Below are positions 28,342 to 36,125 of a stretch of 64,000 bases of DNA, in pieces. The notes below the pieces were generated by a model. That model searched no databases, was not told where the DNA came from, and worked only from the letters and a program-made list of their open reading frames with translations. The translations under genes and the position numbers were made by a program. Origin of the DNA: Maribacter sp. Its GTDB lineage: Bacteria > Bacteroidota > Bacteroidia > Flavobacteriales > Flavobacteriaceae. The DNA is taken from the NCBI GenBank assembly GCA_011050675.1, contig DRFI01000031.1:62001-126000 (forward strand), written 5' to 3'. Each line of letters opens with the position of its first letter. Position 1 is the first letter of the stretch.

Positions 28342-29835
28342 TTATTTTAATTGAAACTCAGGTTGTCTAGCTAAATATTGAAATAGGAGGTATACTTGAA
28401 AAGGACCTTGTTGCCAAGTAGCCAACGTCCATGATTCTTGATTACCACCTTCATAGTAAACATCCTCTACATCGCTTCTAAATATGGCGAATGCTTTATT
28501 GTATTCTTCTTCGTTTAGAAGTCCTTTGGGGAGAATAAAGTCTATAATAAGTCTTGCAACATCATCTGGATTTGAACTTGTTAAACCAGCATTACCTGAA
28601 ATATCAAGACCAAATGTTCTAAACTGCTCATTGTCGGCCATATAGAATTCCTCTAAAATGCTTTCAATGGTAAGCCAACGCCCAATCATAAAATTGGTGT
28701 TGATCCAGGATCTGTCTCGTTGCCAACCTGCAACATCGAAAGGTTCAAATATTTCTTGACTTAATAATGCGCTATAATTTACCATTTCGGCAACATTCGT
28801 ATCTGTATAACTAAAGCCTGATTCGTTTAATGTGTTAAAATAGAAATCTATAGGGCTCTTTATTATCACTCCGATAGCCTCGTCGTCAAAAAAGTGTTGA
28901 CTTTTGAAAAGAAGTCTTAATACTGGTGCCAACTCAAAATTATTAGAAACAAATGTAGCAGCTAAACCATCAATGATCATCTGTGCATTGTTTGCTTCAT
29001 CTTTAGAATCTGGGTGTACAAAAAACTCATACAATTTACGGCAGATGAATTCTGCAATTTCTGGCGCTCTTTGTTCAAAGAGAATATTTATTACATCGTC
29101 ATAACCCCAGTTACCGGTTTGGCCTAAAATAGTTTTAGTACTCTCATCATGTTTAGTAGGGTCAAAAGCAACGGGAGAACATCCAATTTCGCCACGTTCT
29201 ACGTAGCCACTTAGTGCTTTTGCTGTTTCAATGATGTCATCTTCGGTATAAGCGTTGCCCTCACCAAGTGTAAAAAGCTCATATAGCTCACGCCCATAAT
29301 TTTCGTTGGGGTTGTTACCGTTGTTGTATACGCCATCCAAATAATATAACATGGCATTAGTTAACCCAATTTCACTAGTAAACGTTTTGAAGTTGCCTAA
29401 AGAGTTACGTTGTAGGCAATCTATATACTCGTATAAATAAGGGTTACAGTTATAAACGTCTAATTCTGTAACAAAATGATTGCTCCAGAAAAAACTTAAT
29501 CTATCACGTAAATTATTATTCAATAAGCCATTGGCATACGCCAACTGAAACTCAGATTTCTGCTCTCTTTTTAGTTGATTGCTAGCCTCGCTATCTGTTG
29601 GATAATTGGCATTGTTCCAATTTGCCCAAGCAGGAGTAGCTATTCCTGGCATATTTAAGGCTTCATCTACCAAGCTATCTACCAACGCAGCGGCAGATTG
29701 ACCGGTAGCTTGGTTTATAGTGGCGACAGAGGCGCTAAATCCTAATCGTCTGTATAAATGAGATGCTCTTAGCTGATCTAAATTAGCAGTATACGGAGCA
29801 AGAGTAGAAGTATTACAGTTAATGAAATATTCCAT
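28342..29835 (-). CDS. DUF1800 family protein
   Basis: This 497-residue protein has the DUF1800 pattern: an N-terminal ASHLYRRLGFSAS block, then the RDRLSFFWSNHFVTE and NYGRELYELFTLGEG motifs, and FICRKLYEFFVHP. It has no signal peptide, and the codon two before the ATG is a stop, so the start cannot be moved upstream to find one. It is the first gene of a two-gene operon with the Tat-signal DUF1501 gene. The products are thought to work together on an unknown substrate; lacking its own signal, it may depend on its partner for export. Confidence 0.85.
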   Translation of the reverse strand: MEYFINCNTSTLAPYTANLDQLRASHLYRRLGFSASVATINQATGQSAAALVDSLVDEALNMPGIATPAWANWNNANYPTDSEASNQLKREQKSEFQLAYANGLLNNNLRDRLSFFWSNHFVTELDVYNCNPYLYEYIDCLQRNSLGNFKTFTSEIGLTNAMLYYLDGVYNNGNNPNENYGRELYELFTLGEGNAYTEDDIIETAKALSGYVERGEIGCSPVAFDPTKHDESTKTILGQTGNWGYDDVINILFEQRAPEIAEFICRKLYEFFVHPDSKDEANNAQMIIDGLAATFVSNNFELAPVLRLLFKSQHFFDDEAIGVIIKSPIDFYFNTLNESGFSYTDTNVAEMVNYSALLSQEIFEPFDVAGWQRDRSWINTNFMIGRWLTIESILEEFYMADNEQFRTFGLDISGNAGLTSSNPDDVARLIIDFILPKGLLNEEEYNKAFAIFRSDVEDVYYEGGNQESWTLATWQQGPFQVYLLFQYLARQPEFQLK

Positions 29836-30021
29836 ATCTTAAAATAGGCGTTTGTATTACGTTCGTAGAGTTGGGGCTTCTATGCTAAACGTCTCGAAAT
29901 TTGGTATAGTATTTAAAACTATCTATTTTCGATAATCAGAATTCAAATAACGAGATTTATTGGTAAAAAGGCGTTAAAATTCCAATATTTTCGATGAATT
30001 GCACAATTCGCTAACAACATC

Positions 30022-30381
30022 ATGGGGAAACACAATGAATTTGGAAAGGAAGGAGAACAGATAGCAGTTGATTTTCTAAAAAAGAATGGATATACAATTA
30101 ATTACAAAAATTACAGATATCTACAGGCTGAAATTGATGTTATAGCAAGAAAGGGTGATATTTTGGCAATTGTTGAAGTTCGTTCTAGAAGTTCAGATTT
30201 TATTGAAAATATAGCTGAAACCGTTACTGCAAAAAAAATTAAACTATTAGTTATGGCGGCAGACCACTATATAACAGATAATGATCTTGATGTTGAGGTT
30301 CGTTTTGATATTATAACCATTCTAAAGAATAAGAGTCGATTTGAGCTAGAACACTTAGAATCTGCCTTCTATCATTTTTGA
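30022..30381 (+). CDS. yraN: YraN family protein (UPF0102)
   Basis: The 119-residue protein matches the YraN family, which has a Holliday-junction-resolvase-like nuclease fold. It shows GKEGEQIAVDFLKKNGY at the start, then AEIDVIARKGDILAIVEVRS, which holds the E-x-D and E-x-K/R type residues of the nuclease core (VEVRS, the last position being Arg). The biochemical role of the family is not settled. It reads away from the DUF1800 gene and ends 88 bases before the next plus-strand gene. Confidence 0.87.
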   Translation: MGKHNEFGKEGEQIAVDFLKKNGYTINYKNYRYLQAEIDVIARKGDILAIVEVRSRSSDFIENIAETVTAKKIKLLVMAADHYITDNDLDVEVRFDIITILKNKSRFELEHLESAFYHF

Positions 30382-30418
30382 CTAATCTACCCATTGACTA
30401 GATTTATTTAAAAACATT

Positions 30419-30449
30419 TTGTTTTATTTGTAACAAGTTGTTATATTTG
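30419..30449 (+). promoter_or_regulatory. Bacteroidota-type promoter
   Basis: A TTG at 30419-30421 (within TTTTG) is followed after 20 bases by TATATTTG at 30442-30449, a full match to the -33/-7 consensus (TTG, 17-23 bases, TAnnTTTG) of Bacteroidota. The start codon it serves is 21 bases downstream at 30470. Confidence 0.65.
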
Positions 30450-30469
30450 CACAACAACCTTACAGTAAA

Positions 30470-31129
30470 ATGAAAACAATATCATCAGTCGTTGAAGAGT
30501 ACATTAAGAAAAAACCATTTTTGCAAAGTGCTCTAGCACAGGGCATCATCAATCTTACGTCGCTATCTAGAATAGTAAAACCTGAGATTGAGCACGAATT
30601 AGGTAAAGACATTCGTAATGGTGCAATCGTAATGGCATTGAAACGCCTATCTGATGATCTTGAGTTTAGAGCTACCCATAAAATTTTAAAGGTTTTAAAA
30701 AATATTGGTGAGATAACTGTGCGTTCTTCCCTTACGGATTATACTTTTTTAGCTTCGGACAAAATATTAGTGCATCAAGCTAAGTTGCTTGAGGAGATTA
30801 ATAACAATCAAGATGTTTTCTACACTTCTAGTCGAGGTGTAAATGAGATTAATATTGTAATAAGCAATGTGATGGACAAAACAGTTGAGAAACTGTTCAA
30901 GGATGAAAAATGTACTCAAAAGGCAGAAGAGCTTTCATCTATTACCGTAAAGTTACCGGCTGAGAATGTTTCTGTACCTGGTATCTATTACTTTATCTTT
31001 CAAAGATTGGCTTGGGAAGGTATTGTGCTCTACGAAGTAATATCGACAACCAATGAGTTTACCATTTTAGTAAATGATGAACAAGTAGATATGGCCTTTA
31101 AAACTATAAAGGATTTAAAATCCCTTTAG
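30470..31129 (+). CDS. ACT-domain-like protein
   Basis: The 219-residue protein begins with a helical region of about 70 residues (SLSRIVKPEIEHELGKDI, then GAIVMALKRLSDDLE) and is followed by two strand-rich segments (TDYTFLASDKILVHQAKLL, then PGIYYFIFQRLAWEGIVLY and FTILVNDEQVDMAF) that resemble paired ACT domains, the small-ligand sensing fold found in aspartate kinases. No catalytic domain is present, so it may be a regulatory or sensor protein. A good promoter precedes it. It converges with the thioredoxin-like gene, overlapping it by four bases. The ACT assignment is by resemblance only. Confidence 0.6.
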   Translation: MKTISSVVEEYIKKKPFLQSALAQGIINLTSLSRIVKPEIEHELGKDIRNGAIVMALKRLSDDLEFRATHKILKVLKNIGEITVRSSLTDYTFLASDKILVHQAKLLEEINNNQDVFYTSSRGVNEINIVISNVMDKTVEKLFKDEKCTQKAEELSSITVKLPAENVSVPGIYYFIFQRLAWEGIVLYEVISTTNEFTILVNDEQVDMAFKTIKDLKSL

Positions 31130-32445
31130 TTTTCTAGAAACTCTACCACTTCTTTATCAGATTCAGGTTTAGCTAAGAATCTTTTCTCACTGTCAAGAAT
31201 AAAATAGGTAGGTGTGCTTTGAATACCAAAAGTATGTGCGTAATCGCTCTCCCATCTACCTAAAGCAATCGCATGATTAAATCTTGGTAATGTAGCAGAT
31301 ACTTTTTTCCAATTAACATCATCATCCTCTAAACCTACAGCCACTATTTTAAGGCCTTCATAATCTTTCAATTCTTTATGAAGTTGGGGAAGTTCTTTAA
31401 GACAATGAGAACAAGTGCTACTCCAAAAAATAAGCAAATAATTTTCAGCTTTCTCCATGGTTAAGAGCGATTGCTTCTTGCCATTTGCTTCCCAGGTAAT
31501 ATCTGGCGAAACTGCGCCAACTCTTAAACGAGATGCGATTTCAATTTCATCAACTAGTTTTTGATTGTCATTGGCAGTTGCCAATTTTTTCAAATGGTTC
31601 TTAAAAATAAAATCTTGAACCGATCCCATTTCATTGACATCAGCAATTTTCCATAATTGATGAAGAGCTTTTACTTGAAAACCTATAGGTGTAGTTTTAA
31701 TGAAATCTGTAGTAGTTTTAATGTTTTTATTTACTTCAATTTCTAACTGATCTTTTGTTTTTATGTCTGCTGGAAGTGCAGAGAACACATAGCTAGCGAA
31801 CTTATCGGTTAAAAAATTAGATCCTTGTAAAATAGGATCATTTATGTTTAAATTATCGAAATGATGCTGCTTTTTATTTTTTAGAAATGTTTCTAAATTT
31901 TCAAATTCAGTGGGTATATAACTTCTATTAGCTTTAATGAATTTATGGGATATGCTGCTAGCGTGTTTTTCTTCAAAAACGGTTTGTGTCGTTTTTAGTT
32001 CTTTTAAAATAGCACTGTATTCTTTTTTAGAATCATTACCGGTCTCGTAATATTCTAACAATCTATCTTGTGCTGCTGTTATTTTAGAAAAATACTCGTG
32101 GTACAATTTATTCTCTTCTGAGTTGGTAATCGTCAATCCGTTTTGAAGATTAAAATTGAATTTTACCTCCTCTTTTTTATTGTATATAACATCAATATAA
32201 AACTCATCTTGTGGTACTGCATATACCAATCTATACATACCGGCTTGTGCCGTAGCTGGCATTTCTAGGGTAAAAACACCTTCTTTTATGGCCGTATCAG
32301 TACTATAACGTTCTCCGTTTGGTGTTAACTCATATGCGATAAGCCATTTGAAATCTTTTGGAGGGGAAAAATTTCCTGAGATAGATCCTTGTGCTAATAT
32401 ATTTAGGGAGGTAAGTAAAAGGCAAAAACTAGTTAAAACTTTCAT
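31126..32445 (-). CDS. Exported TlpA-like thioredoxin protein
   Basis: The 439-residue protein has a signal peptide (MKVLTSFCLLLTSLNILA), a beta-sandwich-like N-terminal region of about 120 residues, a helical middle and a C-terminal thioredoxin fold of the TlpA/ResA class. The redox motif is visible in LIFWSSTCSHCLKELP (C-x-x-C), followed by KIVAVGLEDDD and the cis-proline region STPTYF. Members reduce or oxidise cysteines of exported proteins. The layout with a long N-terminal region is common in Bacteroidota. Substrate unknown. Confidence 0.85.
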   Translation of the reverse strand: MKVLTSFCLLLTSLNILAQGSISGNFSPPKDFKWLIAYELTPNGERYSTDTAIKEGVFTLEMPATAQAGMYRLVYAVPQDEFYIDVIYNKKEEVKFNFNLQNGLTITNSEENKLYHEYFSKITAAQDRLLEYYETGNDSKKEYSAILKELKTTQTVFEEKHASSISHKFIKANRSYIPTEFENLETFLKNKKQHHFDNLNINDPILQGSNFLTDKFASYVFSALPADIKTKDQLEIEVNKNIKTTTDFIKTTPIGFQVKALHQLWKIADVNEMGSVQDFIFKNHLKKLATANDNQKLVDEIEIASRLRVGAVSPDITWEANGKKQSLLTMEKAENYLLIFWSSTCSHCLKELPQLHKELKDYEGLKIVAVGLEDDDVNWKKVSATLPRFNHAIALGRWESDYAHTFGIQSTPTYFILDSEKRFLAKPESDKEVVEFLEN

Positions 32446-32611
32446 GATTATATAAAAACAATTATCGGACCAACATTAATAGAATCGTTCAAAAATTTTG
32501 GCTATTCTATTTCTGGAATTTCTTATTCATTAGTATTGGATTGAAGAATACACTTTTCAATGAATAAAAGTAATAATCAAGAGACAAATGAGGGCTTTAA
32601 TTTGGAAAAGG

Positions 32612-32953
32612 TTATGATAATTCTTTTTCAATTCCCATGTGACTAAGTACTTCAGATATTTTAATTATTTCCTTTTCGTGGACATAACCATCGGAAATTG
32701 CAACTTCATCTAAAATTTTAGCTAACTCTTTTCTCTTAGGTAAAGACATAAGTTTGATAATATTGAATGCTTTGTCTTTATCTAAATTACGGGCTTGACC
32801 CACAAAGAAACTATCAAAAGTAAATCGCTCCATTAACTGCGTAAGAAATCGCATTTCTGCCGGTGCTACTTTGCTGTCGGCTAGAATAACGTAATCAACC
32901 ATTTTTACGACAGCTAATTTCTCTTCTTTTGTAAAATTTATGATACCACTCAT
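32612..32953 (-). CDS. TerB-like protein (paralogue 1)
   Basis: The 113-residue all-helical protein resembles the TerB tellurite-resistance fold. It has two matched segments, VILADSKVAPAEMRFL and DEVAISDGYVHEKE, each with an acidic and metal-site-like pattern. In TerB such residues form a metal-binding face. Its ATG overlaps the stop of the upstream paralogue by one base (TAATG). It is clearly related to the proteins at 32953-33282 and 35781-36125. No tellurite genes (terC, terD, terZ) are near, so a role in tellurite resistance is not implied. Confidence 0.75.
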   Translation of the reverse strand: MSGIINFTKEEKLAVVKMVDYVILADSKVAPAEMRFLTQLMERFTFDSFFVGQARNLDKDKAFNIIKLMSLPKRKELAKILDEVAISDGYVHEKEIIKISEVLSHMGIEKELS

Positions 32954-33282
32954 TACTCTGTTTCTTCTCCTAATCCAATATTTATGAATGTATCTATTAT
33001 AAGATCCATTTCTTTTTTATGGATAGCCCCATCTGCAATTGCAACTTCATCAAGAATATCTGCCAAAGCTTTCTTTTGTTCGTGAGGTAAATTGTAAAGT
33101 GTAACAATAGCATTATCGTAATCTAATAATTGCGCTCGCTCTAAGAATGCGTCGTCAAAACCAATTGTACTTTTTAGTTTGTTTAATGTTTCTAATTCAG
33201 CGGGGTGAACTTTACCATCTGCCTTTATAACTTCATAAATCATCTTTACAAAGGCTGCTTTTACAAACTCTTCAAACTCCAT
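32953..33282 (-). CDS. TerB-like protein (paralogue 2)
   Basis: This 109-residue helical protein has the pattern VIKADGKVHPAELETL in the first half and ILDEVAIADGAIHKKE in the second, the best-conserved pair of acidic repeats of the three paralogues. The two halves are internally similar, as expected for the pseudo-symmetric TerB fold. It is the first gene of a two-gene unit with paralogue 1, overlapping it by one base. The function is unknown; co-expression with its sister gene suggests that the two proteins may pair. Confidence 0.78.
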   Translation of the reverse strand: MEFEEFVKAAFVKMIYEVIKADGKVHPAELETLNKLKSTIGFDDAFLERAQLLDYDNAIVTLYNLPHEQKKALADILDEVAIADGAIHKKEMDLIIDTFINIGLGEETE

Positions 33283-33383
33283 GCTTTTTATTTTGGAGTT
33301 GAAAGATAAGGAAAACGACAGTACTTTTAAATAACTCTTTAAATGAGTTTTTCAGCGATATTAAAAATTAACATGTTTACCTG

Positions 33384-34646
33384 TTAAAATGGGTAAGGAC
33401 CATAAACTGCATCCCTAAATTTCTTATGCAGGCCTACTTGATCATATGGGAATAACTGTACAAACATAACGGCAGTTAATTCATTTACTGGATCAATCCA
33501 AAATAGGGTAGAAGCAGCTCCGTCCCAATAAAACTCGCCTACCATACCATGGTTTTCTTCTGGAGTTTGGGGGGGTGCTACACGAACGGCAAAGTCAATA
33601 CCGAAGCCTACTTGCCCTTTGGTTGGTAACCAAGAACGTTCTGTAATACTATCTGCCAATTGGTTGGTAGCCATGAGCTGTATAGTTTCAGGTTTAAGAA
33701 TCTGCACAGTATCTAAACTACCTTCGTGAACAAGCATTTGGGCAAAACGCATATAATTATCTAAAGTAGAAGTAAGACCAGAACCACCTCGTGTTAATGG
33801 CCAATGTTCTGTATAATTACTGTATGTTATCGTGTCTTGTTCCAAAATACCTTCATCTTTTCTAATATACAGTTTAGCAAATCGGTCTCTATCATCTTCA
33901 GGAATATAATACCTTGTTTCATTCATCTCAAGAGGATCTAAAACATGATTTTGTACATATTCACCATAAGGTATTCCTGAAATTCTTTCAACTAGTAAGG
34001 CTTGAACATCTACACTTGGTCCATATTCCCATTGTGTGCCAGGCTGAAACCATAACGGTACATCTCCCATTTTTTCTCCCATTTGGGTGAGGGTGTTTTC
34101 TCGGTTCATGGCATCTGCATCTTTATATAACTTACTTAAACCGGGTATATCATCTCTATTGGGGAAACCTGCCGTATGCCTAGTAATATCTCTAATGGTT
34201 ACTTCTCTATCTAATGGTTCGGTTAAAACATTTCCTTTGGCATCTACCCCAGCGTAAACCGTCATGTTTGCAAATTCTGGAATGTACTTAGAAATAGGTT
34301 CGTCTAACTTGAATTTACCTTCTTGATATAGTGTCATTAAAGCAGTACCTGTTATTGGCTTGGTCATAGAATAGATTTGAACAATCGTATTCCTATCCAT
34401 CGGTTTATTCGCAGCGATGTCTGCGTAACCAAATGCATTGTAATATACTTCTTCGCCTTTTTCGAATATTAATGCCGAAACACCAGCTATGTTTTTTGCA
34501 TCTACAAAACTTTTAAGAACAGAATCTATTCGTGCCTTTGTAATTGTTGTAATTATTTCTGGTTCTACAACGACCTCTTTTTTTGCAGATTCTTTACATG
34601 AGGTTACAATTAAAAGTAGTGTAAATAAATAAAGTAAATTTTTCAT
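33384..34646 (-). CDS. Beta-lactamase-family serine hydrolase, lipoprotein
   Basis: A 420-residue lipoprotein with signal MKNLLYLFTLLLIVTSC (Cys-17). It has the class C beta-lactamase/D-Ala-D-Ala carboxypeptidase fold: the active-site S-x-x-K is SMTK in VQIYSMTKPITGTALM, and a Tyr-containing block is WEYGPSVDVQALLVERISG. The third motif may be in the GEFYWDGAAST region. Such enzymes are usually esterases or peptidases rather than antibiotic-destroying enzymes. It lies between the TerB pair and the YiaK-like gene on the same strand, with 66 bases to the latter. Confidence 0.85.
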   Translation of the reverse strand: MKNLLYLFTLLLIVTSCKESAKKEVVVEPEIITTITKARIDSVLKSFVDAKNIAGVSALIFEKGEEVYYNAFGYADIAANKPMDRNTIVQIYSMTKPITGTALMTLYQEGKFKLDEPISKYIPEFANMTVYAGVDAKGNVLTEPLDREVTIRDITRHTAGFPNRDDIPGLSKLYKDADAMNRENTLTQMGEKMGDVPLWFQPGTQWEYGPSVDVQALLVERISGIPYGEYVQNHVLDPLEMNETRYYIPEDDRDRFAKLYIRKDEGILEQDTITYSNYTEHWPLTRGGSGLTSTLDNYMRFAQMLVHEGSLDTVQILKPETIQLMATNQLADSITERSWLPTKGQVGFGIDFAVRVAPPQTPEENHGMVGEFYWDGAASTLFWIDPVNELTAVMFVQLFPYDQVGLHKKFRDAVYGPYPF

Positions 34647-34712
34647 GATTGTTAGGTTGGGTATGAGTATTTTGAAAGTACTAAATTATAATAACAGAGA
34701 TTAAGTCTAGGT

Positions 34713-35720
34713 TTACAAGTGGAGTACTTGTTCCCATATTTTAGAATTTACCATCATGCCTTCTTTTTGGTTTTTTAATCTAGTAGTCAAGGTTCGTTCT
34801 CCTGGGTAAAAGGTTTTATCGCCCATTTTCATTGGTGGACCATCATGGGTGAATTGGATAATCTCGTTCAATAAGTTTTCTTGGATATTGGTATTTGAAA
34901 AATTGGATGGGTCTATACACATAAACACTTGTGATAGTGCGGTCTCATTTTTCTTCAGTCCAATTTTATAAGAAGAATTACCAGCAGAAAGTAAAGTCGC
35001 CAGCATATCTAAAACCATAGAAAGGGCAGATCCTTTCCAATATCCTACTGGTAAAGATCTACCAGATTCCATAATGTCTTTAGGGTTCTTGCTTAATTGA
35101 TTATCAGCGTCCCATCCACCATGAAAAGGGAGTTTTTCGTTTTTCAAATCTAAACTTTGCATTTTCCCGAATGAAAATTGAGATAATGCCATATCTAGTA
35201 CTACATGACCTTCATTTCTAGGAATGGAAATGACCAAGGGATTATTACCGATTCTATTTTCTTTGCCGCCCCATGCTGGCATATTAGGTATGGTATTGGT
35301 AAACATAATTGAAATACAACCTTGTTCTGCAGCGCGCCAACCGTAGGTGCCACCACGCATCCAATGGTTAGTGTTTCTAAGAGCAACTAAACCCATGCCA
35401 TTTGCTTTTGCTAAATCAATTGCCCTGTCGGTGCATTTTAGGGCGTTTAATATACCTGAGCCTAAGTTACCGTCCCAACGTTCAATACTGCCCATAGAAG
35501 TTACTTCACTAGCTATGGCGTCTATTTTAATTAAGCCTTTGTTGATATAATCTATAAAAACAGGAACTCTATTTATACCATGCGAGTAAATGCCATCGAT
35601 GGTACTTTCAGTGTGAATTTTAGCTAGTGTTTCTGCTTGTACTTTGGAGAAGGAATATTTAAGGAACAATTTGGTTAGAACCAATTTCATTTCCTCCGAT
35701 GAAACTTTGATTTCGCTCAA
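34713..35720 (-). CDS. YiaK-type Ldh-family oxidoreductase
   Basis: The 335-residue protein matches the malate/L-lactate dehydrogenase family, closest in feel to 3-dehydro-L-gulonate 2-dehydrogenase (2,3-diketo-L-gulonate reductase, YiaK). Characteristic blocks are GIYSHGINRVPVFI near 45-58, with the catalytic His of SHG, then NTNHWMRGG, NNPLVISIP and PVGYWKGSALSM. It uses NAD(P)H to reduce a 2-keto acid. The start is TTG 35720: upstream codons contain no ATG before a stop, and the next ATG would cut into the first helix. No other gulonate-pathway gene is adjacent. Confidence 0.82.
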   Translation of the reverse strand: MSEIKVSSEEMKLVLTKLFLKYSFSKVQAETLAKIHTESTIDGIYSHGINRVPVFIDYINKGLIKIDAIASEVTSMGSIERWDGNLGSGILNALKCTDRAIDLAKANGMGLVALRNTNHWMRGGTYGWRAAEQGCISIMFTNTIPNMPAWGGKENRIGNNPLVISIPRNEGHVVLDMALSQFSFGKMQSLDLKNEKLPFHGGWDADNQLSKNPKDIMESGRSLPVGYWKGSALSMVLDMLATLLSAGNSSYKIGLKKNETALSQVFMCIDPSNFSNTNIQENLLNEIIQFTHDGPPMKMGDKTFYPGERTLTTRLKNQKEGMMVNSKIWEQVLHL

Positions 35721-35780
35721 AACGATGTATTTGAATTGATTTTAACCGTTAAGATACGTAAGAAGTTTTTGCTTTAGAAT

Positions 35781-36125
35781 TTAAATGGACTTATGCTTTT
35801 TTGAAACACCGATTTCCGAGAAAACATGTCTTATAATATTGTTTTCTTTTTTATGATAATGACCATCTGAAATTGCCACATCTTCTAGTATTTCAGCCAA
35901 TTTGCATTTTTTGTCTTCAGACATACCTTTTAAAATATTTGTGCTTTGTTCAATATCAATTGCACGAGCCTGAATCATAAAATTACTATCAAAATCTATA
36001 ACTGACATTAATTTACTCAAAGCATTAATCTCGCCTTTATGAACTTCGCCATCAGCTACAATTACAGAATCAATTAGGTGGACCATCGCCAGTTTTTCTG
36101 ATATTTCAAATTCCATATTATGCAT
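35781..36125 (-). CDS. TerB-like protein (paralogue 3)
   Basis: This 114-residue helical protein repeats the pattern of the pair at 32612-33282: VIVADGEVHKGEINAL in the first half and ILEDVAISDGHYHKKE in the second. It overlaps the end of mfd by eight bases if read from ATG 36125; an ATG at 36116 removes the overlap and is equally good, giving MEFEISEK. Either way it follows mfd directly and should be co-transcribed with it. A helper role in repair or in stress response is possible, but nothing in the sequence proves it. Confidence 0.75.
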   Translation of the reverse strand: MHNMEFEISEKLAMVHLIDSVIVADGEVHKGEINALSKLMSVIDFDSNFMIQARAIDIEQSTNILKGMSEDKKCKLAEILEDVAISDGHYHKKENNIIRHVFSEIGVSKKHKSI

